64,000 bases of DNA from contig NZ_CANNGG010000005.1 of assembly GCF_947504135.1 (NCBI RefSeq), positions 62,001 to 126,000 on the forward strand. The letters are read 5' to 3'. Both the position numbers and the translations under genes were made by a program. This DNA is from an uncultured Tenacibaculum sp. Lineage in GTDB: Bacteria > Bacteroidota > Bacteroidia > Flavobacteriales > Flavobacteriaceae. Under the pieces are notes generated by a model, which was not told the DNA's origin, made no database searches, and saw nothing but the letters and a program-made list of their open reading frames with translations. Numbering within the stretch: the first letter of the stretch is position 1; each line of letters starts with the position of its first letter. Of the stretch, positions 27,944 to 36,500 are shown one piece after another.

Positions 27944-30559
27944 ATGAAATCTCAAGATATTAGAGCTAAATTTTTAGATTTTTTTAAATCAAAACAACAC
28001 GACATTGTTCCTTCAGCACCCATGGTCTTAAAGAACGATCCTACCTTGATGTTTACCAACGCTGGTATGGTGCCATTTAAAGAGTTTTTCTTAGGAAACT
28101 CAACTCCTAAAAATGGTAGAATTTCTGATAGCCAAAAATGTTTACGTGTTTCTGGTAAACACAACGATTTGGAAGAGGTTGGTTACGATACTTACCACCA
28201 CACCATGTTTGAAATGTTAGGTAACTGGAGTTTTGGTGATTACTTTAAGAAAGAAGCTATTGCTTGGGCTTGGGAATTATTAACTGAAGTTTATAAAGTA
28301 GATAAAGACATTTTATACGTAACCGTTTTTGAAGGTGATGAAAAGGACGGTACAAAAATGGATCAAGAGGCTTACGATATTTGGAAACTATACATTGCTG
28401 AAGATCGTATCTTAATGGGTAACAAAAAAGATAACTTCTGGGAGATGGGAGAACAAGGTCCTTGTGGTCCGTGTTCTGAGATTCATGTTGATATTCGCTC
28501 TGCAGAAGAAAAAGCAAAGGTTGATGGAAAATCGTTAGTAAACGAAGACCACCCTCAGGTTGTTGAAATCTGGAACTTGGTATTCATGCAATACAATCGT
28601 AAAGCTGATGGTTCGTTAGTTGAACTTCCTGCAAAACATATCGATACAGGAATGGGATTTGAGCGTTTATGTATGGTATTACAAGGGGTTCAATCTAACT
28701 ACGATACAGATGTTTTCACTCCATTAATCAGAGAAATTGAAACAATTACAGGTGCTGATTATGGTAAGGACGAAAAAGTAGACATTGCTATTCGTGTAGT
28801 TGCTGATCACGTTCGTGCTGTTGCTTTTGCGATTGCAGATGGTCAGTTACCTAGTAATAATGGTGCAGGTTATGTAATACGTAGAATTTTACGTCGTGCT
28901 ATTCGTTACGGATTTACTTTCTTAAACCAAAAAGAGCCTTTTATTTATAAGTTAGCAGAAACCTTAGCACATCAAATGGGAAGCGCATTCCCTGAAATTA
29001 GAAAACAAAATACTTTAGTACACAATGTTATTAAGGAAGAAGAAACTTCTTTCTTACGTACACTAGACCAAGGATTATTATTATTAGATCAAGTTATTGC
29101 AACTACTAATGGTAAAACTGTATCTGGTAAACGTGCTTTTGAATTATATGACACTTACGGATTCCCTCTTGATTTAACGCAGTTAATTGCTCGTGAAAAG
29201 GGGTATGAAATTAATGAAGAGGAATTTAATGCTGGTATGAAAGCTCAAAAAGAGCGTTCTCGTGCAGCTTCTGCTAGTGAAACGGGTGATTGGGTTACTT
29301 TATTAGATGATGATGTTGAAGAGTTTATCGGGTACGACATATTAACCACTAATGTAAAACTAACTCGCTACAGAAAAGTTAGTACTAAAAAAGGCGGAGA
29401 CCAATATCAACTGGTATTCAACATGACTCCTTTTTATCCAGAAGGTGGTGGACAGGTTGGTGACAAAGGATATATTGAATCTCCTAATGGTGATATTATT
29501 TATGTGCTTGACACCAAAAAAGAGAACAATGTTATCATTCATTTTGCTAAGAATTTACCTAAAAACTTACACGAAACTTTTAAGGCTGTTGTAAATAAAG
29601 AACATAGGAGTTTAGCTGCTAGTAATCACTCAGCTACCCACTTATTACACCAAGCGTTACGTACTATTTTAGGAGACCATGTAGAACAAAAAGGTTCGTT
29701 GGTGAGTCCTGATTATTTACGTTTTGACTTTTCTCACTTTTCTAAAGTAGACAATGATCAACTAGAAGCTGTTGAAGAGTTTGTAAACGCTCGTATTCGT
29801 GAAAATCTTCCATTACAAGAGCAAAGAAATATACCAATGCAACAAGCTATTGATGAAGGTGCTGTTGCTTTATTTGGAGAAAAGTATGGAGATAGTGTTC
29901 GTACCATCCGTTTTGGACAATCTATGGAATTATGTGGAGGTACGCACGTACAACAAACAGGTGATATTTGGTATTTCAAAATAAAATCGGAAGGTGCTGT
30001 TGCTGCAGGAATTAGAAGGATTGAAGCAATTACCAATGTTGCTGTTGGTGATTATTTTGAAGATGTTGAGCGTAACTACGATGCTGTAAAACAATTATTG
30101 AAAAACCCTAAAGACGTTGCTAAATCAGTAAGTAGTTTACAAGATGAAAATACAGCTTTAAAAAAGCAAGTTGAGCAACTATTAAAAGATAAAGCTAAAA
30201 ACATGAAAGGCGAACTTAAAAACCAATTACAAGAGGTGAATGGAGTTCAGTTTTTAGCAACAAAAGTAGATTTAGATCCTAACAGCATTAAAAACTTATT
30301 ATTTGAGTTAGGAGGCGAAGTTAACAATTTATTTGTGGTATTTGCTACCGCTCCTTCTGCTGAAAAAGCAATGTTAACGTGTTATATTTCTAAAGATTTG
30401 GCTAACGAAAAAGGGTACGATGCTGGTAAAGTTGTTAGAGAATTAGGAAAACTAATCCACGGTGGTGGTGGTGGACAAAATTTCTTCGCAACCGCTGGTG
30501 GTAAAAACCCTGGAGGAATTCCAAAAGCATTAGAGAGAGCAAAAGACTATATTGCTTAA
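27944..30559 (+). CDS. alaS: Alanyl-tRNA synthetase
   Basis: This is an 871-residue class II synthetase with the catalytic domain ([14 protein letters not shown], then [15 protein letters not shown]), the tRNA-recognition region and the editing domain with [12 protein letters not shown] and the CGGTHV zinc site. The C-terminal DHHA1-like domain ends in [19 protein letters not shown]. All parts are complete. It is a single-gene unit with a clear terminator at its end. Confidence 0.97.
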   Translation: MKSQDIRAKFLDFFKSKQHDIVPSAPMVLKNDPTLMFTNAGMVPFKEFFLGNSTPKNGRISDSQKCLRVSGKHNDLEEVGYDTYHHTMFEMLGNWSFGDYFKKEAIAWAWELLTEVYKVDKDILYVTVFEGDEKDGTKMDQEAYDIWKLYIAEDRILMGNKKDNFWEMGEQGPCGPCSEIHVDIRSAEEKAKVDGKSLVNEDHPQVVEIWNLVFMQYNRKADGSLVELPAKHIDTGMGFERLCMVLQGVQSNYDTDVFTPLIREIETITGADYGKDEKVDIAIRVVADHVRAVAFAIADGQLPSNNGAGYVIRRILRRAIRYGFTFLNQKEPFIYKLAETLAHQMGSAFPEIRKQNTLVHNVIKEEETSFLRTLDQGLLLLDQVIATTNGKTVSGKRAFELYDTYGFPLDLTQLIAREKGYEINEEEFNAGMKAQKERSRAASASETGDWVTLLDDDVEEFIGYDILTTNVKLTRYRKVSTKKGGDQYQLVFNMTPFYPEGGGQVGDKGYIESPNGDIIYVLDTKKENNVIIHFAKNLPKNLHETFKAVVNKEHRSLAASNHSATHLLHQALRTILGDHVEQKGSLVSPDYLRFDFSHFSKVDNDQLEAVEEFVNARIRENLPLQEQRNIPMQQAIDEGAVALFGEKYGDSVRTIRFGQSMELCGGTHVQQTGDIWYFKIKSEGAVAAGIRRIEAITNVAVGDYFEDVERNYDAVKQLLKNPKDVAKSVSSLQDENTALKKQVEQLLKDKAKNMKGELKNQLQEVNGVQFLATKVDLDPNSIKNLLFELGGEVNNLFVVFATAPSAEKAMLTCYISKDLANEKGYDAGKVVRELGKLIHGGGGGQNFFATAGGKNPGGIPKALERAKDYIA

Positions 30560-30567
30560 TACATACT

Positions 30568-30600
30568 AAAAAAGGTTCAGAATTTTCTGAACCTTTTTTT
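30568..30600. terminator. Bidirectional intrinsic terminator after alaS
   Basis: GGTTCAGAA (30574-30582) and TTCTGAACC (30585-30593) form a perfect nine-pair stem flanked by six A and seven T. It therefore works for alaS on the plus strand and marks the end of the photolyase operon on the minus strand. Confidence 0.88.
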
Positions 30601-31885
30601 ATTGTAGTGCTTTTTTATAGGTGTCAATTGCTCGCTCTCTTGCAAACTTATGCTCTACCATAGGTTGTGGGTAAGTTAATTCATCAAAGTCTTTTACCCA
30701 TTTTCTAACATACTTTAAATCTTTATCAAACTTTTTTAACTGAGATTCTGGATTGAATACTCTAAAATACGGAGCTGCATCGCAACCCGTACCTGCAGCC
30801 CATTGCCAATTTCCGTTATTTGCTGACAGGTCATAATCCAACAGCTTTTCTGCAAAGTACGCTTCTCCCCAGCGCCAATCAATCAATAAATGCTTACATA
30901 AAAAGCCTGCGGTTATCATACGTACTCTGTTATGCATGTATCCAGTTTCATTCAACTCTCGCATGCCCGCATCAACCATAGGGTACCCAGTTTTACCTTC
31001 ACACCATTTTTTAAATTCTTCTTCGTTATTTCTCCAAGGAACAGCATTATATTTTTCTCGAAAATTCTCAGTAACTACTTTCGGGAAATGATATAAAATT
31101 TGCATAAAAAACTCACGCCAAATTAGCTCACTTAAAAAAGTTTGATTGGTTTTTAACGCAAAACGAATCATTTTTCGTGTACTAACCAATCCAAAACGTA
31201 AATAAGGTGATAAATACGAGGTTTTATCTTGCGAGGGAAAGTCTCTCACCTCATCATATTCCTCTAAATTAGATAGGTTGTATGGTTTTACTTTAATCGT
31301 ACTTTCTTTAAAACCTAAGGAAGCTAAGGACGGAAACTCAAAAGAGAATTGATAGAAGTTAGTAAAATTTATGGTAAACTCTTGTGTATCTCTCTTTTCT
31401 GAAAAGTTTTGTAACCACTTGTTTTTATAAGGTGTGAAAACCGTATACGGAGTTCCATCGTTCTTTACAACTTCGTTTTCTTCAAAAATTACTTGATCTT
31501 TAAAAGCATTAAATATTATTCCTTTTGACACTAAAAAGTCTTCTACTTCCTTATCTCTTTTAGTCGCGTAAGGTTCGTAATCTTTATTTGTGTAAACTGC
31601 TTCAATTATAAATTCTTCAGTTAGTTTTTTCCAAATTGCTAATGGTTTTCCTTTTTTAACTACCAGAGAAGATTGATGCTTTTTCAGCTCTTCGTCTAAG
31701 TTTTGCAAGGTTTCGTAAATAAAAGTTACTCGAGCATCATTTTTAGGAAGGCTTTCTAAAATATCTTCATCAAAAATAAATAACGGAACTACCTTGTTTC
31801 CTGATTGCAGTGCTTCATGTAAACCTTTATTATCTTCTAAACGTATGTCACGACGAAACCAAAAAATAGATACTTTATTTTCCAT
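30599..31885 (-). CDS. phr: Deoxyribodipyrimidine photolyase, class I CPD type
   Basis: This 428-residue flavoenzyme repairs cyclobutane pyrimidine dimers with light. The N-terminal antenna domain begins FWFRRDIRLEDN. The C-terminal FAD domain has the full set of class I motifs: LIWREFFMQILYHFP, GYMHNRVRM, DWRWGEAYF, and DYDLSANNGNWQW followed by AAGTGCDAAPYFRVFNP. These hold FAD and the electron-transfer tryptophans. It is the last gene of the photolyase/pterin operon, and its start overlaps the SRPBCC gene by 11 bases. Confidence 0.93.
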   Translation of the reverse strand: MENKVSIFWFRRDIRLEDNKGLHEALQSGNKVVPLFIFDEDILESLPKNDARVTFIYETLQNLDEELKKHQSSLVVKKGKPLAIWKKLTEEFIIEAVYTNKDYEPYATKRDKEVEDFLVSKGIIFNAFKDQVIFEENEVVKNDGTPYTVFTPYKNKWLQNFSEKRDTQEFTINFTNFYQFSFEFPSLASLGFKESTIKVKPYNLSNLEEYDEVRDFPSQDKTSYLSPYLRFGLVSTRKMIRFALKTNQTFLSELIWREFFMQILYHFPKVVTENFREKYNAVPWRNNEEEFKKWCEGKTGYPMVDAGMRELNETGYMHNRVRMITAGFLCKHLLIDWRWGEAYFAEKLLDYDLSANNGNWQWAAGTGCDAAPYFRVFNPESQLKKFDKDLKYVRKWVKDFDELTYPQPMVEHKFARERAIDTYKKALQ

Positions 31886-32360
31886 TAAATAGTTTTTCTA
31901 ACGTACGATAACGATGTTCAAAAATTTCTTTTAACTGCCTTTTTATAAAGATTGATTGGGCAATATGTCCTAAAAAACCAAAAGGTATCTTGTATGAAAT
32001 TTTGTCTTTCATTAACGTTTTTCCATTTGGCAACTCTTCAAACCAGTGTTCGTGATGCCACATGCTATAAGGACCAAATCGCTGTTCATCTATAAAAAAT
32101 TGTTGTTCTTTTACTTGTGTAATTTCGGTAACCCAACTAGACTTAATGCCTGGTAAAATCCCTACTTTGTAGGTAATTATTTGTCCTGCATAGGCTTTTT
32201 TATCAACCTCTGAAGTAATTTGAAACCCCATATGTGAAGGGGTTATTTTTTGCAAATTTCCTGGAGAACTGAAAAATTCCCATGCTTTTTCTAACCGAAC
32301 GTTTAATATTTGTTCAGTAGATAAGGTATAAATACCCGAATGCTTTTTAAATAGTACCAT
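31875..32360 (-). CDS. SRPBCC (START-like) family protein
   Basis: This 161-residue protein has the Bet v1/START-like helix-grip pattern: an N-terminal beta strand, the LEKAWEFFSSPGNLQKITP helix, the strand region with WVTEITQV, and a C-terminal long helix. Such domains bind hydrophobic ligands. Copies often sit beside photolyase genes in Bacteroidota. The ligand is unknown. Confidence 0.85.
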   Translation of the reverse strand: MVLFKKHSGIYTLSTEQILNVRLEKAWEFFSSPGNLQKITPSHMGFQITSEVDKKAYAGQIITYKVGILPGIKSSWVTEITQVKEQQFFIDEQRFGPYSMWHHEHWFEELPNGKTLMKDKISYKIPFGFLGHIAQSIFIKRQLKEIFEHRYRTLEKLFNGK

Positions 32361-32363
32361 TGT

Positions 32364-32762
32364 TTATTTTACTTTTTTCCAGACTTTGTCTGAGTTAAGT
32401 TGAAAACTACCAACAAAATTGAAACCACATTCATTAGGGCTTAATATTGATAAAAATAACGTGTTTTTTTCTTTTCTATACAAATGATAGACCTTACCTA
32501 CAATTGGCTCAAAGTTAAATTTAGCACTATAAATAAGCTCATTATATTGATACTCTTTTACAAGATTGTTGTATTGTTGTTTTATTTCTTCAAAAGATGC
32601 TAAAAATTGAGCATTTGCCTGGTAAATGTTTTGTTTTTTCCAGCTTATTGAATTACTTTCTTTAATAACTGGTGCTGTAAAATTAGTTGCATATGGTTTT
32701 AAATACGCATCATATTCATTTGTTTCCTCATTAAAAACTACATTATCTGGTTTTTTCTTCAT
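32364..32762 (-). CDS. DUF2452 family protein
   Basis: This 132-residue protein starts KKPDNVVFNEETNEYDAYLKPY. It contains NELIYSAKFNFEPIVGKVYHLY and FLSILSPNE, the pattern of DUF2452 proteins (function unknown), often found beside photolyases. There is no signal peptide. Confidence 0.85.
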   Translation of the reverse strand: MKKKPDNVVFNEETNEYDAYLKPYATNFTAPVIKESNSISWKKQNIYQANAQFLASFEEIKQQYNNLVKEYQYNELIYSAKFNFEPIVGKVYHLYRKEKNTLFLSILSPNECGFNFVGSFQLNSDKVWKKVK

Positions 32763-32764
32763 TT

Positions 32765-33307
32765 TTATATTAATTTGGTAATTTTCTTACTCATTGGTTT
32801 GGTTATTGAGTAAAAAACATCAATTAACTTTCCTTCTTCATCTACCAAGTATTTTTGAAAATTCCATTTTACTGAAGAACTCATTTTTCCATTTTTATCT
32901 TTTTGTGTTAACCATTGATATAACGGGTGTTGATTTTCTCCTTTAACTTCAATTTTTTCTGTCATAGGAAAATCTACTCCATAGTTTACACTACAAAACG
33001 ATTGAATTTCTTTTATTGTTCCTGGTTCTTGACCTCCAAATTGATTACATGGTAAACCTACAACTACTAATTTATCCTTATGTTTTGAGTACAGTTCTTG
33101 TAAACCTTCATACTGATTGGTAAAACCACATTTTGATGCTACATTTACAAATAATATTTTTTTCCCTTTAAACTTGTTAAGGTCTAAGTTTTCTCCATTA
33201 ATACCTTCAATATTTATGCCGTATAACGATTCTTTAGGAGTTACTGTTTGCGCTTTACCTGATAAACTAAATAGTGCCATGATTAAGAATATTTTTACTG
33301 TGTTCAT
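32765..33307 (-). CDS. Glutathione peroxidase-family thiol peroxidase, exported
   Basis: This thioredoxin-fold peroxidase has an N-terminal signal peptide (residues 1-19, ending SGKAQ) and the catalytic Cys in ASKCGFTNQY. GLPCNQFGGQEPG supplies the Gln, and VKWNFQKYLVD the Trp. All residues of the active site are present, with Cys in place of selenocysteine. It would reduce lipid or hydrogen peroxides in the periplasm, which fits the photo-oxidative theme of the operon. Confidence 0.92.
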   Translation of the reverse strand: MNTVKIFLIMALFSLSGKAQTVTPKESLYGINIEGINGENLDLNKFKGKKILFVNVASKCGFTNQYEGLQELYSKHKDKLVVVGLPCNQFGGQEPGTIKEIQSFCSVNYGVDFPMTEKIEVKGENQHPLYQWLTQKDKNGKMSSSVKWNFQKYLVDEEGKLIDVFYSITKPMSKKITKLI

Positions 33308-33308
33308 T

Positions 33309-33833
33309 TTATTGAATTGCTATTTTTATGATTTCTAACGAAAAATCTTCGTCTTTTTTATTTCCTATTAAAATTGCTACCTCTTCTATTTGGTTATCAG
33401 AGAATTTACCAAAATTTAACTTTCTACCCCTAAAGGTAGGATAAAATCCTGTTAATGGTAATGTAATTTCTTGTTCTTGTGTATTTGTTCTAAATACTTG
33501 TACGTATGAGTAACGTTGAGACTCATTTGATTTTAATCGTAGTTGATATTGTTTACCATCTCCTTTTACTTTTAATACAATTTTTGAATGTTGTGTGTTT
33601 AAACCTATGGCTATTGGCATTCTCGTCATCGAAAATCCACCATTATTTTCAGTAGATACTTTCCCCGAAAAGATTAAGTTTCCCTTATCATTAATTTTTA
33701 CAGCTGATGTAGAAATTCCTCCCATCACAGTATCATTAACAACATACCAATTTTGGGTGTTATTATCTTTATCAAAAATTATAATTTCATCATTTAAACA
33801 CATAAGAAAACTTAAAATTAAAAGCCATTTCAT
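33309..33833 (-). CDS. CIA30 (NDUFAF1-like) family protein
   Basis: This 174-residue protein has a short signal-like N-terminus and the CIA30 jelly-roll pattern: WYVVNDTVMGGIS, then GGFSMTRM, YSYVQVF and YPTFRGR. The mitochondrial relatives assist complex I assembly. Bacterial ones in photolyase clusters have no known role. It is separated by one base from the peroxidase gene. Confidence 0.88.
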   Translation of the reverse strand: MKWLLILSFLMCLNDEIIIFDKDNNTQNWYVVNDTVMGGISTSAVKINDKGNLIFSGKVSTENNGGFSMTRMPIAIGLNTQHSKIVLKVKGDGKQYQLRLKSNESQRYSYVQVFRTNTQEQEITLPLTGFYPTFRGRKLNFGKFSDNQIEEVAILIGNKKDEDFSLEIIKIAIQ

Positions 33834-33843
33834 TATTTACTAT

Positions 33844-34521
33844 TTAAATTTTTACACTTACAATTCCTGCATCTACAGGAATTACTTGTCCAGTAATTGC
33901 TGATGCTTCGTCAGACAGTAAATAGGTAGCTAAACTAGCTACTTCTTCTGCTTTTAGGTATTTTTTTAATGGGTGTCTGTTCTGCATACTCTCTTGTTGT
34001 TTTTCATTTCGTAATAAGCGAGCTGCTAAAGGTGTATCAGTAACCGTAGGAGCAATTGCATTGAATCTAACTTTCGTAGCGTATTCTGCTGCCAACGATT
34101 TGATTAACCCTTCTACTGCTGATTTACTAGTTGCTATGCTTGCATGAAAAGGCATTCCTAAAAACGAAGCTACCGTACTAAATAGCACAACGCTTCCGTT
34201 ATTTTGAATTAGCAAACTTTCATAAGATTTTAGCGTTTTAATTGCTCCAAGAACGTTAATATCTAAATCAGATTGAAAGTCTTCTAATTTTAATCTTGAA
34301 AAGGATTTTAGATTAATGCTTCCGGGACAATAAACTAATCCGTGAATTTCTTCTAATTCTGGAAGTTCGTCTTTGGTAACATCGCATGCGTAATGTTTTA
34401 TATTTTCAATATTAGACGGTGCTGTTCTACTAATGTTAATTATTTTATGTGTGTGTTTTAATTTGGTTATTATCGCCTTACCAATACCACTACTACCACC
34501 AACTACAACAATTGTTTTCAT
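33844..34521 (-). CDS. SDR-family oxidoreductase with unusual active site
   Basis: The Rossmann motif GGSSGIGK at residues 8-15 and the long-range order (DINVLGAIKTLKSY, TDTPLA, DAG) put this in the short-chain dehydrogenase family, 225 residues long. Catalytic Ser115 and Lys133 are in place. The Tyr normally four residues before the Lys is missing: residues 124-133 hold no Tyr, and I129 occupies the expected place. It may be a divergent reductase or a non-catalytic member. Its place beside PTPS and FolE makes a sepiapterin-reductase-like role possible but unproven. Confidence 0.82.
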   Translation of the reverse strand: MKTIVVVGGSSGIGKAIITKLKHTHKIINISRTAPSNIENIKHYACDVTKDELPELEEIHGLVYCPGSINLKSFSRLKLEDFQSDLDINVLGAIKTLKSYESLLIQNNGSVVLFSTVASFLGMPFHASIATSKSAVEGLIKSLAAEYATKVRFNAIAPTVTDTPLAARLLRNEKQQESMQNRHPLKKYLKAEEVASLATYLLSDEASAITGQVIPVDAGIVSVKI

Positions 34522-34742
34522 AATCGTCCTTTTAATCGTTTTTCTACTTTTTGTTTAATAGTTGTTATGAGTTTCATAACATCCATCAACTTTTTATCTT
34601 TACTCTTTTTATACACTTCATTAATTGATAAAATAATTTCTTTCGCTTTCCTTGATGCTAAAATTTTTTCATTTCTTGTTTTAAAAGATTTGTAATTTTT
34701 CTCAAATTCTAAAGCTTCTTCAAGTAAGTTTATTGTACTCAT
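34518..34742 (-). CDS. Small helical protein, 74 aa
   Basis: The ATG and stop overlap the neighbours by four bases on each side, as in translationally coupled genes. The sequence is nearly all helix with many Lys and Glu (FEKNYKSFKTRNEKILASRKA) and likely forms a coiled coil. No family is recognised. It is found between folE and the SDR gene. Confidence 0.7.
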   Translation of the reverse strand: MSTINLLEEALEFEKNYKSFKTRNEKILASRKAKEIILSINEVYKKSKDKKLMDVMKLITTIKQKVEKRLKGRL

Positions 34743-35434
34743 TTTAAATAATTTTGAAGTTCAACAATTTTTTCTGAGGTATTAAAAATGCCTCCATAAA
34801 AACAGGTAACTGTTGATGACGAATCATCTTTAACTCCTCTAGAAGAAACACATAAATGCTTTGCATCTATAATTACAGCTACGTCTTCTGTTTGTAATAT
34901 CTCTTGTAAATCTCTGGCTATTTGATTAGTTAAGCGTTCTTGTACTTGGGGTCTTTTAGCATAAAACTGAACAATTCTGTTTAATTTTGATAAGCCTATA
35001 ACTTTTCCTGATGAAACATAAGCCACATGTGCTTTTCCTATTATTGGTACAAAATGATGTTCGCAATTAGAATAAAACTGTATGTCTTTTTCTACCAACA
35101 TTTGGTTATATTGGTACCTATTTTCAAACAATGCTATTTTAGGCTTATTGGCTGGATTTAAACCTGAAAAAATTTCATCTATATACATTTTAGCTACTCT
35201 TTGTGGAGTACCTTTAAGAGAGTCATTATTTAAATCAAGCCCAATAGTTTGCATTATTTCTGAAAATAATTGTGCTATTTTTTCTTTTTTTTCCTCATCA
35301 GAAATTAAAAAAGCATCTTCTACCATAGGCGTTTCAATTCCTGTATAAATATGATCATCTCCAATTTCTTCAACCGATAAGTTCTTTATATTATCACTAA
35401 CAGGGGTATTCAACAAAGTTTCTAGGTGTTTCAT
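34739..35434 (-). CDS. folE: GTP cyclohydrolase I
   Basis: This enzyme converts GTP to 7,8-dihydroneopterin triphosphate, the first step to folate and to tetrahydrobiopterin-type pterins. The zinc Cys and His are in FYSNCEHHFVPIIG and KHLCVSSRG. The RVAKMYIDEIFSG and RVQER-type regions are present (QVQERLTNQIARD). Length is 231 residues with an N-terminal extension typical of many bacteria. Its start overlaps the PTPS gene by 38 bases. The location with a PTPS suggests a dedicated pterin pathway rather than only folate. Confidence 0.93.
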   Translation of the reverse strand: MKHLETLLNTPVSDNIKNLSVEEIGDDHIYTGIETPMVEDAFLISDEEKKEKIAQLFSEIMQTIGLDLNNDSLKGTPQRVAKMYIDEIFSGLNPANKPKIALFENRYQYNQMLVEKDIQFYSNCEHHFVPIIGKAHVAYVSSGKVIGLSKLNRIVQFYAKRPQVQERLTNQIARDLQEILQTEDVAVIIDAKHLCVSSRGVKDDSSSTVTCFYGGIFNTSEKIVELQNYLK

Positions 35435-35813
35435 AAAGTTTTATTTTAATTTCTAAATGATTATTTATCACTAACCTTAGTTTGTTATAAATTACAATTG
35501 CTATATTTTCTACTGTTGGATTGAGTGTTTTAAATTCTTCTACTTCTTTATTTAAGTTTTTATGATCTAAACAATCTATTATTTCTTTTTGTATATGGTT
35601 AGATAAAACTTTTGTATCAATTACATATCCTGTGTTTTCATTTACTTCTCCTACAATAGTTACTTCTAACTCATAATTATGGCCATGAAAATTTGGATTA
35701 TTACATTTGCCAAAAACTTCTTTGTTTTTTGCTTCAGACCATTTCGTATTATGCAACCTGTGGGCTGCATTAAAATGTTCTTTTCTCGTAATAGCCACTT
35801 TTGCTTGCTTCAT
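35397..35813 (-). CDS. 6-pyruvoyl-tetrahydropterin synthase (PTPS type)
   Basis: This 138-residue enzyme of the PTPS/QueD family has H18 in FNAAHRL, the catalytic Cys37, then HGH at 43-45, and the Asp-His pair in CLDHKNL. The spacing Cys-x5-HGH and the phrases FGKCNNPN-HGHNY, TVENIAIVIYNKL and YETPRNFVEY follow eukaryotic PTPS more closely than QueD, which has Cys-x3-HGH. So the likely product is 6-pyruvoyl-tetrahydropterin (established for the family; here inferred). No queC or queE genes lie near it. It overlaps folE. Confidence 0.85.
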   Translation of the reverse strand: MKQAKVAITRKEHFNAAHRLHNTKWSEAKNKEVFGKCNNPNFHGHNYELEVTIVGEVNENTGYVIDTKVLSNHIQKEIIDCLDHKNLNKEVEEFKTLNPTVENIAIVIYNKLRLVINNHLEIKIKLYETPRNFVEYPC

Positions 35814-36080
35814 TTATCGTTTTGCTATTTTATTATTACTTATACTTCTTTGCCTGGTACATTTAAACCTTCCTTTATTAAATATTCTTTTTGCTTGATG
35901 TTTTGTTCTTCTACCCTGTACTCTTTTCCTCCATAATTTAAAACTTGATGGTTTTAATTCTCTTCGCATTAAATTAATTACTTCTTGTTCTTTTAAGTCA
36001 AATTGAAGTTTTATAGCGTCAAAAGTTGTTCGATCTTCCCAAGCCATCTCAATAACTCTATCTATCTCTCTTAATGTCAT
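35814..36080 (-). CDS. DUF2805 / TIGR03643 family protein
   Basis: This 88-residue basic protein begins TLREIDRVIEMAWEDRTTF and contains VINLMRRELKPSSFKLWRKRV, the pattern of the DUF2805/TIGR03643 family. The first half looks like a helix-turn-helix, so nucleic-acid binding is plausible. The last part is strongly basic. It is commonly found beside cryptochrome genes, as here; function unknown. Confidence 0.85.
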   Translation of the reverse strand: MTLREIDRVIEMAWEDRTTFDAIKLQFDLKEQEVINLMRRELKPSSFKLWRKRVQGRRTKHQAKRIFNKGRFKCTRQRSISNNKIAKR

Positions 36081-36496
36081 AAAAAATAACTTTGTGTTGA
36101 TGTCATTTTCAAATCCATCATTTTTTTTATAAATTTTTTATTCTGATTATATTTATTATCTTTTCTAAACCTAATAAAGTGGTTATCGGAATGAATACTA
36201 AAGAATTCATGATTAAAAACCACTATTTTATAAAAAGGTATTACCCAGCAAAAGCGTTGTAATTTATTAGCTATGTAAACTATAATTCCTTTAGGACGTA
36301 TTTCTATACTTCCATAATTTAAATCGCTAATTGTTGTTAAAATACTTTTAAAGCTTTCACTTACTCCTTCAACAATCATTCTACTCGAACCAACTCCTTT
36401 AATTTTTATAGATTGTAAAAAAGACATAGGCTCACCTATTAATTCATTGATTTTTAATACACTTTCTTTATTATTGTATGTTATATCAAACAACAT
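36077..36496 (-). CDS. Hypothetical protein, 139 aa
   Basis: No family recognised. The middle is beta-rich (SIEIRPKGIIVYIANKLQRFCWVIPFYKIVVF) with a Lys/Asn-rich C-terminal helix. It may be membrane associated through the aromatic stretch, but there is no clear span. Start and stop overlap or lie within four bases of neighbours, so it is part of the operon. Confidence 0.7.
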   Translation of the reverse strand: MLFDITYNNKESVLKINELIGEPMSFLQSIKIKGVGSSRMIVEGVSESFKSILTTISDLNYGSIEIRPKGIIVYIANKLQRFCWVIPFYKIVVFNHEFFSIHSDNHFIRFRKDNKYNQNKKFIKKMMDLKMTSTQSYFL

Positions 36497-36500
36497 TTTT

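Noticed and set aside
35397..35813. Queuosine enzyme QueD
   Set aside because: The Cys-x5-HGH spacing and neighbours (folE, no queC/queE) fit a PTPS-type enzyme better; kept only as a possibility to test.
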